Part shown: positions 7,622 to 11,989 of the stretch, in pieces
Layout of the letters: each line of letters starts with the position of its first letter
Position numbering within the stretch: the stretch's first letter is position 1
Assembly (NCBI GenBank): GCA_900550705.1
Contig: URTG01000037.1
Coordinates: 1-11,989, forward strand
Length of the DNA stretch: 11,989 nt
Direction: 5' to 3'
Source: an uncultured Eubacteriales bacterium
GTDB lineage: Bacteria; Bacillota; Clostridia; Oscillospirales; Oscillospiraceae
Notes under the pieces: generated by a model
What the model was told of the DNA's origin: nothing
Databases searched by the model: none
The model's input: only the letters and a program-made list of their open reading frames with translations
Translations under genes and position numbers: made by a program

Positions 7622-7769
7622 GGGGTAGGCACGCCCCGACAAGAAGCTGCCCCAAAGGGGCAAGGATTTTCAAGAATTGAAAACTTGTGGCTGCGGGACG
7701 ATGCTTGATCCCGCAAACAGCTGGAAAACCCGAACTGTATCGCTGATTCAGCTAACAATTCGGGTTTTC
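7622..7769 (+). other. Hairpin-rich noncoding tract, candidate structured RNA
   Basis: Between the small membrane gene and the phosphofructokinase lie five consecutive potential hairpins in about 150 bases. They are GGGG/CCCC (7622-7625, 7634-7637); TGCCCC/GGGGCA (7648-7653, 7657-7662); TTTTCAA/TTGAAAA (7667-7673, 7677-7683); TGCGGGA/TCCCGCA (7692-7698, 7709-7715); and GAAAACCCGAA/TTCGGGTTTTC (7724-7734, 7759-7769). The last resembles a terminator. No convincing protein is encoded on either strand. It could be a small RNA, the 3' end of a mobile element (for example an IS200/IS605 right end with its TnpB-associated RNA), or a long 3' UTR. The plus-strand assignment is a guess. Confidence 0.4.
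7724..7769. terminator. Bidirectional terminator-like stem between the converging genes
   Basis: An 11-bp perfect stem, GAAAACCCGAA (7724-7734) with TTCGGGTTTTC (7759-7769). The 24-base loop itself contains a small GCTG/CAGC hairpin (7742-7745, 7749-7752). The stem carries four T at its 3' side on both strands, so it could end the small-gene transcript rightward and the phosphofructokinase transcript leftward. The T-tracts are short, so efficiency is uncertain. Confidence 0.5.
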
Positions 7770-7809
7770 TTAGTATCCGTTTGAAATACTATTTTATGGG
7801 AAAATCTAC

Positions 7810-9051
7810 TTACATCTCGGTGGTGAGAACCTTCTTCAGCTTAGCGAAGCGGGGGAGGGAGTGCTCCTTAGGGGCATCGGTCTCGCCCTGGATCAGGGGC
7901 AGGACGTAGTCGATGAACTCCTGGGTCACGCCGTTGCCGGCCTCGTTGATCCAGGTGCGGGGGACCTTCTTCTCGAAGTTGGCTACGATGTCCAGGGGCT
8001 CCAGCACGGTCTCGCAGTGGTAGCCGCCGTCGCGGGTGCACTTGAAGGCCACCATCTTGTCGGTGATGCCGGACACGGCGGCCTCCACGGCCTTGGAGCC
8101 GGCCAGCCAGGCCTCCTCAATGTCGGTCTTAGAGGCGGCATGGGCGGCGCAGCGCTGGAGCAGAGACAGCTCGATGCCGCGGACCTTGGCACCGGTGGCC
8201 TGCTTCACGCACTCGGCCAGGTGCGCGGCCAGACCGCCCAGCTGGGCGTGACCGAAGCCGTCGGTAGCGGAGGTCTTCGCCTCGGAGACGAAGGTGCCGT
8301 CGGCATAGTGAATGCCCTCAGACACGGCCACCATGCACTTGCCGGTCTTGTTGTAGATGGCCTCCACGTCGGCCAGGAAGCGGTCCATATCGAAGTCGGT
8401 CTCAGGCAGGTAGACCAGGTCGGGGCCGCAGCCGGTGAGAGAGGCCAGGGCGGCAGAACCGGCCAGCCAGCCGGCGTGACGGCCCATGATCTCGATGATG
8501 GTGACCATGCCGGTGTCGTAGACGTGGGCGTCCTGCCAGACCTCGGCGCAGGAGGTGGCGATGTACTTGGCGGCAGAGGCGAAGCCGGGGCAGTGGTCGG
8601 TGCCGTTCAGGTCGTTGTCGATGGTCTTGGGCACGCCCATGATGTGGCAGGCGTAGCCCACCTTCTGCATATACTTGGAGATCTTGTTGCAGGTGTCCAT
8701 GGAATCGTTTCCGCCGTTATAGAAAAAGTAGCGGACGTCATACTTCTTAAAAATCTCCAGAATGCGCTTGTAGTCGGTGTCGTCCACATCGGGATCGGCC
8801 AGCTTATAGCGGCAGGAGCCCAGGGCAGAGGAGGGAGTATACTTCATCAGGTCCAGCTCAGCGGGGTCCTCCTGACCCATATCATACAGCTTATCCTCCA
8901 GAACGCCCTTGATGCCGTGGGCCGCACCTAGCACGCGGGTGATGCAGTCGGCCTTCAGCGCGGTCTGGATCACGCCCTGTGCGCTGGCGTTGATGACTGC
9001 GGTGGGGCCGCCGGACTGTCCAATAATACAAGCGCCGGTCAGTTTCTCCAT
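7810..9051 (-). CDS. 6-phosphofructokinase, PPi-dependent type (pyrophosphate--fructose-6-phosphate 1-phosphotransferase-like)
   Basis: Phosphorylates fructose 6-phosphate to fructose 1,6-bisphosphate in glycolysis. The 413-residue length is longer than bacterial ATP-PFK (about 320). The phosphate-donor loop GQSGGPTAVINAS is at 11-23, the catalytic loop PKTIDND at 141-147 (catalytic Asp145) and the substrate loop MGRHAGW at 189-195. Lysine in PKTIDND (glycine in ATP-PFK) and Asp116 in GGNDS (113-117, glycine in ATP enzymes) are hallmarks of PPi use. However, Asn115 replaces the usual first aspartate of GGDD, so donor choice is inferred, not certain. AAGGAGG at 9066-9060, eight bases before the ATG, sets the start. 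The gene is transcribed divergently from fba, the next glycolytic step. PPi-type enzymes are reversible and could also serve gluconeogenesis. Confidence 0.93.
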   Translation of the reverse strand: MEKLTGACIIGQSGGPTAVINASAQGVIQTALKADCITRVLGAAHGIKGVLEDKLYDMGQEDPAELDLMKYTPSSALGSCRYKLADPDVDDTDYKRILEIFKKYDVRYFFYNGGNDSMDTCNKISKYMQKVGYACHIMGVPKTIDNDLNGTDHCPGFASAAKYIATSCAEVWQDAHVYDTGMVTIIEIMGRHAGWLAGSAALASLTGCGPDLVYLPETDFDMDRFLADVEAIYNKTGKCMVAVSEGIHYADGTFVSEAKTSATDGFGHAQLGGLAAHLAECVKQATGAKVRGIELSLLQRCAAHAASKTDIEEAWLAGSKAVEAAVSGITDKMVAFKCTRDGGYHCETVLEPLDIVANFEKKVPRTWINEAGNGVTQEFIDYVLPLIQGETDAPKEHSLPRFAKLKKVLTTEM

Positions 9052-9118
9052 GTTTACTTCCTCCTTAAAAATCTACGGGACTGAAAAATAAAAACTAAGG
9101 TCGAATTTCTTCCTAAAA

Positions 9119-9147
9119 ATCATAGCACAAACACTTGTATTTATCAA
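9119..9147 (-). promoter_or_regulatory. Sigma-A promoter of the phosphofructokinase gene
   Basis: On the minus strand, TTGATA (9147-9142, 5 of 6 to consensus) and TATGAT (9124-9119, 5 of 6) are spaced by exactly 17 bases. Predicted start is near 9112, giving a leader of about 60 bases. It interlocks with the fba promoter on the other strand. Confidence 0.78.
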
Positions 9148-9163
9148 TCGTTAATGGTACAAT
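9135..9163 (+). promoter_or_regulatory. Sigma-A promoter of the aldolase gene
   Basis: TTGTAT (9135-9140) and TACAAT (9158-9163) with 17-base spacing, 34 bases before the aldolase ATG at 9198. The in-frame TTG at 9135 that would extend the protein is this -35 element, so the longer reading is not the real start. Confidence 0.75.
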
Positions 9164-9197
9164 TAGACCCGTCAAAATAATAAAGGAGATGGTAATT

Positions 9198-10166
9198 ATG
9201 CCATTGGTCACCACTACTGAGATGTTTAAGAAAGCTTACAGCGGCGGATACGCCATCGGCGCTTTCAACGTCAACAACATGGAGATCGTCCAGGGCATCA
9301 CTGAGGCCGCCAAGGAGGAGAAGGCTCCTCTGATTCTTCAGGTCTCCAAGGGCGCCCGCGCCTACGCCAACCACACCTATCTGGTGAAGCTGGTGGAGGC
9401 CGCCGTCATTGAGTGCCCCGAGATTCCCATTGCGCTGCACCTGGACCACGGCCCCGATTTCGAGACCTGCAAGTCCTGCATCGATGGCGGGTTTACCTCT
9501 GTTATGATCGACGCCAGCTCCAAGCCCTTCGCGGAGAACATTGAGATCACCAAGAAGGTCGTTGAGTACGCCCACGATCACGGTGTTGTGGTCGAGGCCG
9601 AGCTGGGCACCCTGGCCGGCGTGGAGGACGAGGTCAATGTCTCTGCCGAGGATTCCAGCTACACCCGTCCCGAGGAGGTCGAGGAGTTCGTCACCAAGAC
9701 CGGCTGCGACTCTCTGGCCATCGCCATCGGCACCAGCCACGGCGCCTATAAGTTCACTCCCGCCCAGTGCACCCGCAATGAGCAGGGCATTCTGGTGCCC
9801 CCGCCCCTGCGCTTCGACGTGCTGGAGGAGGTCTCCAAGCGTCTGCCCGGCTTCCCCATCGTGCTCCACGGTTCTTCTTCCGTGCCCCAGAGCTTCGTGA
9901 AGATGATCAACGAGAACGGCGGCAAGATGCCCGACGCCATCGGTATCCCCGAGGACGAGCTGCGCCACGCTGCCGAGCTGTCCGTCTGCAAGATCAACAT
10001 CGACTCCGATCTGCGTCTGGCGATGACCGCTACCATCCGTCAGCACTTCGTTGAGCACCCCGCCGACTTCGATCCTCGTCAGTATCTGAAGCCCGCCCGT
10101 GCCGCCATCAAGGAGATGGTCCGTCACAAGCTCATCAACGTTCTGGGCTGCGCCGGCAAGGCCTAA
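9198..10166 (+). CDS. fba: Class II fructose-bisphosphate aldolase
   Basis: Zinc-dependent, reversible cleavage of fructose 1,6-bisphosphate to dihydroxyacetone phosphate and glyceraldehyde 3-phosphate. With the start at 9198 the protein has 322 residues, normal for class II. Zinc ligands are His84 (HLDHG, with catalytic Asp83), His181 (GTSHG) and His224 (VLHGSS). VEAELGTLAG (132-141) is the conserved strand carrying Glu135, and NIDSD near the C-terminal third is the phosphate-binding motif. AAAGGAGA at 9182-9189 lies eight bases before this ATG. An in-frame ATG at 9189 overlaps the ribosome site and is less likely, and the upstream TTG at 9135 sits in the promoter. It is divergent from the phosphofructokinase that makes its substrate. 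Confidence 0.96.
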   Translation: MPLVTTTEMFKKAYSGGYAIGAFNVNNMEIVQGITEAAKEEKAPLILQVSKGARAYANHTYLVKLVEAAVIECPEIPIALHLDHGPDFETCKSCIDGGFTSVMIDASSKPFAENIEITKKVVEYAHDHGVVVEAELGTLAGVEDEVNVSAEDSSYTRPEEVEEFVTKTGCDSLAIAIGTSHGAYKFTPAQCTRNEQGILVPPPLRFDVLEEVSKRLPGFPIVLHGSSSVPQSFVKMINENGGKMPDAIGIPEDELRHAAELSVCKINIDSDLRLAMTATIRQHFVEHPADFDPRQYLKPARAAIKEMVRHKLINVLGCAGKA

Positions 10167-10196
10167 GCCAAAAAACGTCGATACTGCCTTCGGCTA

Positions 10197-10233
10197 CATC
10201 AACGGCCTCCGTGTTCTGCGGGGGCCGTTGATG
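10197..10233 (+). terminator. 3' hairpin after fba
   Basis: A 14-bp stem with one wobble (10197-10210 with 10220-10233) and a 9-base loop, starting 30 bases after the fba stop. It is very stable but is followed by CTTGTCA rather than a T-run, so it may protect the mRNA end or terminate only weakly. It abuts the -35 of the radA promoter. Confidence 0.6.
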
Positions 10234-10234
10234 C

Positions 10235-10265
10235 TTGTCAAAAAAGCCGGCGGTTATTGTATACT
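10235..10265 (+). promoter_or_regulatory. Probable radA promoter
   Basis: TTGTCA (10235-10240) and TATACT (10260-10265), spaced by 19 bases, longer than ideal. Both hexamers are good, so this is the best candidate between fba and radA, but a weak promoter is expected. A small TGGAC/GTCCA inverted repeat (10284-10288, 10294-10298) lies in the leader. Confidence 0.5.
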
Positions 10266-10319
10266 GTAAAGAAAAGCGTGGATTGGACTGCACGTCCATG
10301 AGGGAGGCTGCCCCAGCGT

Positions 10320-11693
10320 ATGAAGGTAAAAACTGTATTTTACTGCACCGAGTGCGGCAATGAGACCCCGAAGTGGCAGGGGAAGTGCCCCGCCTGTGGG
10401 GCGTGGAATACCATTACAGAGCGTCCGCCGGAGAAGGCGGTGAAGAAAAGTGGGGCAGGACTGGTCAAGTCCTCCGGCCTTTCCGTGGCGCTGAACAAGC
10501 CAAAGCCCATGGCAGAGGTGGAGCTGACCAACGAGCTGCGCTTTCAGACCGGAATGGGGGAGCTGGATCGGGTCCTGGGCGGCGGTGCGGTCCAGGGCTC
10601 TCTGGTCCTGGTGGGCGGCGCGCCTGGCATCGGGAAATCCACACTAATGCTGCAAATTTGCGACCATTTGTGCCGATTTGCCAAGGTTTTATATGTGTCC
10701 GGCGAAGAATCGGAGCGGCAGATCAAGCTCCGGGCCGAGCGGCTGAACGTCCACGGAGCGAACCTCTACCTGCTGGCTGAGACCAACCTGGAGCACATGA
10801 TCGACGCCGTTCACGAGACCCGGCCGGACATCCTCATCGTGGATTCCATCCAGACCCTGTACCACGGGGACGTGAGCTCCGCCCCCGGCAGCATCAGCCA
10901 GGTCAAGGAGTGCACCATGGCCTTGATGCAGCTGGCAAAAGGGGAGGGGATCACCGTTTTTGTCATCGGTCACGTGAATAAAGAGGGCTCCATCGCCGGC
11001 CCGAAGGTGCTGGAACACATGGTGGACTGCGTGCTCTATTTCGAGGGCGAGCGGCACATGGCCTATCGCATCCTGCGGGCGGCGAAGAACCGCTTCGGCG
11101 CGACCAACGAGATCGGCGTGTTCGAAATGGCGGACGGCGGGCTGGAGGAAGTTCCCAATCCCTCGGAGGCGCTGCTGGCCGGACGGCCGGCGGATTCACC
11201 CGGCACCTGCGTCACCTGTGTGATGGAGGGCGTCCGTCCGGTGCTGGCGGAGATTCAGGCGCTGGTGGTGCCCAGCAGTCTGGGCAATCCCCGCCGGGTC
11301 AGCAACGGGTTTGACTATAACCGGGCAGCCCTGCTGCTGGCCGTGCTGGAAAAGCGCGGCGGGCTGATGGTGGGCAACTGCGATTCCTATATGAACGTGA
11401 TCGGGGGACTGTATCTGGATGAGCCCGCCGCCGACCTGGCCGCTGTGCTGGCGCTGGCGTCAAGCTTCCGGGACCGAACCGTGCCGCACGACCTGGCCGC
11501 AGTAGGTGAGGTGGGTCTGACCGGAGAGCTGCGGGCGGTGAATGCCCTGGGTCAGCGCCTGGCAGAGGTTCAGCGCCTGGGCTTCAAGAAGTGTCTGATC
11601 CCAAAGCGTATCCAGGGCAAGCTGAATGCGCCCGAAGGTCTGGAGCTGATCCGCGTGGCCAACATCCGCGAGGCACTGGCCGCGCTGCTGTGA
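10320..11693 (+). CDS. radA: DNA repair protein RadA/Sms
   Basis: RecA-like ATPase that promotes branch migration during recombinational repair and, in Firmicutes, transformation; cytoplasmic. The 457-residue length is standard. Domains in order: an N-terminal zinc finger (Cys9, Cys12, Cys23, Cys26, with KWQGKCPACGAWNT); a RecA-type ATPase core with Walker A GGAPGIGKST (99-108, Lys106) and Walker B ILIVDS (171-176); the RadA-specific KNRFG motif (256-260); and a C-terminal Lon-protease-like domain ending in GEVGLTGELRAV and IRVANIREAL. AGGGAGG at 10301-10307 is 12 bases before the ATG, slightly far, but no better start is seen. It is followed after a gap by a tyrosine recombinase gene, so two DNA-recombination genes adjoin. 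Confidence 0.97.
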   Translation: MKVKTVFYCTECGNETPKWQGKCPACGAWNTITERPPEKAVKKSGAGLVKSSGLSVALNKPKPMAEVELTNELRFQTGMGELDRVLGGGAVQGSLVLVGGAPGIGKSTLMLQICDHLCRFAKVLYVSGEESERQIKLRAERLNVHGANLYLLAETNLEHMIDAVHETRPDILIVDSIQTLYHGDVSSAPGSISQVKECTMALMQLAKGEGITVFVIGHVNKEGSIAGPKVLEHMVDCVLYFEGERHMAYRILRAAKNRFGATNEIGVFEMADGGLEEVPNPSEALLAGRPADSPGTCVTCVMEGVRPVLAEIQALVVPSSLGNPRRVSNGFDYNRAALLLAVLEKRGGLMVGNCDSYMNVIGGLYLDEPAADLAAVLALASSFRDRTVPHDLAAVGEVGLTGELRAVNALGQRLAEVQRLGFKKCLIPKRIQGKLNAPEGLELIRVANIREALAALL

Positions 11694-11835
11694 TGGCGCG
11701 TAGGAACAGGAATGGAAAAAATCGGTCCGTCTCGATTCCGTCATACCAAACGGTGGTCCGGAACGGAAAAGCACCGTTCTTGACCGCGTTTGGCCGCGAG
11801 GGAGAAGGGACGGGTCCGTAAAATGAGGAAATAGC

Positions 11836-11867
11836 CAGGTCAACAAAATAAAAATTTTGTTGACCTG
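11836..11867. repeat. Perfect 14-bp inverted repeat upstream of the recombinase gene
   Basis: CAGGTCAACAAAAT (11836-11849) and its exact inverse (11854-11867) flank AAAA. No T-run follows, so it is a poor terminator. It ends 20 bases before the recombinase ATG and four bases before its ribosome site. Its arm and spacer sizes suit either a dimeric regulator or a tyrosine-recombinase core site. Confidence 0.85.
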
Positions 11868-11887
11868 AGTGGAGGTGAAATGCAGCG

Positions 11888-11989
11888 ATGGACTATCGAA
11901 CCGACGCTCCACCCCTGATCCGGGAGTTTTTGGTCTATCACGAGACCATCCAGGGTCATTCCAGACAAACCATTGATGAATACTATTTA
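11888..11989 (+). CDS. Tyrosine recombinase / site-specific integrase, XerC/D-like (3' partial)
   Basis: Only the first 34 codons are in the window. They read as the start of an N-terminal core-binding (SAM-like) domain of a tyrosine recombinase: LIREFLVYHETIQGHS followed by QTIDEYYL, matching the common pattern in which a helix leads to a G-x-S-x-x-T-x-x-x-Y segment. The catalytic domain (R-H-R-Y residues) is outside the window, so activity cannot be judged. GGAGGTG at 11871-11877 is ten bases before this ATG; another ATG at 11880 is out of frame and too close to the ribosome site. It could be a housekeeping Xer-like protein, common in Clostridia, or the integrase of a mobile element whose edge lies near here. 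Confidence 0.8.
   Translation, partial: MDYRTDAPPLIREFLVYHETIQGHSRQTIDEYYL

Noticed and set aside
7555..7758. 67-codon minus-strand frame across the hairpin tract
   Set aside because: It overlaps the small membrane gene and several hairpins, has no clear ribosome site and no recognisable features.
7861..8931. 356-codon plus-strand frame opposite the phosphofructokinase
   Set aside because: Low-complexity Gly/Val/Leu/His composition typical of an antisense shadow; the minus strand encodes a complete phosphofructokinase with catalytic motifs.
9135..9197. Longer start (TTG at 9135) for the aldolase
   Set aside because: The TTG is the predicted -35 element, and the extra 21 residues are not part of the class II aldolase family. 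The ATG at 9198 has a good ribosome site.
11836..11867. Palindrome upstream of the recombinase as a radA terminator
   Set aside because: The stem is strong but no T-run follows, and it lies 140 bases after radA beside the next gene's ribosome site, so a regulatory or recombination role fits better.
11460..11912. 150-codon minus-strand frame across the end of radA
   Set aside because: Most of it is antisense to radA and the rest crosses the palindrome; no ribosome site was seen.
1..11989. CRISPR arrays, tRNA or rRNA genes
   Set aside because: I saw no regularly spaced direct repeats, no tRNA-like cloverleaf and no rRNA segments in the intergenic regions. A tRNAscan or CRISPR finder run was not possible.

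Overview
The window looks like a chromosomal segment from a GC-rich member of the class Clostridia, most likely an anaerobic gut Oscillospirales/Ruminococcaceae-type bacterium (Oscillibacter, Flavonifractor and Lawsonibacter are the kind of genera I have in mind). This is inferred from strong AAGGAGG-type ribosome binding sites, sigma-A promoters with AT-rich cores in a GC-rich genome, a PPi-type phosphofructokinase paired with a class II aldolase, and the style of the proteins. I ran no database search.

Layout. (1) 1-2860: the end of a leucine operon, leuC (5' end cut off by the window), leuD and leuB, closed by a strong intrinsic terminator. LeuCD isomerises isopropylmalate and LeuB oxidises and decarboxylates it. 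(2) 2861-4286: a monocistronic PLP-dependent class I aminotransferase with its own promoter and terminator. (3) 4287-7214: purB (adenylosuccinate lyase) and, 21 bases downstream, an AI-2E family membrane transporter starting with TTG; one promoter and one terminator bracket the pair. (4) 7215-7809: an AT-rich accessory-looking island with one small two-helix membrane protein (79 aa), followed by about 150 bases packed with hairpins and ending in a terminator-like stem, a candidate structured RNA or mobile-element remnant. (5) 7810-10233: two consecutive glycolytic steps, a PPi-type 6-phosphofructokinase on the minus strand and fructose-bisphosphate aldolase on the plus strand, diverging from a short intergenic region in which their predicted promoters interlock. 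(6) 10235-11693: radA/sms, a DNA repair and recombination ATPase. (7) 11694-11989: a noncoding stretch with a perfect 14-bp inverted repeat, followed by the first 34 codons of a tyrosine recombinase (XerC/D-like) cut off by the window end.

Most of the window is ordinary core metabolism. The items most worth a second look are the hairpin-rich tract at 7622-7769, the interlocked pfk/fba promoters, the perfect palindrome just upstream of the recombinase, the GGND (not GGDD) motif in the phosphofructokinase, and the close resemblance of PurB to animal adenylosuccinate lyases. I found no clear evidence of a previously undescribed multi-gene system.
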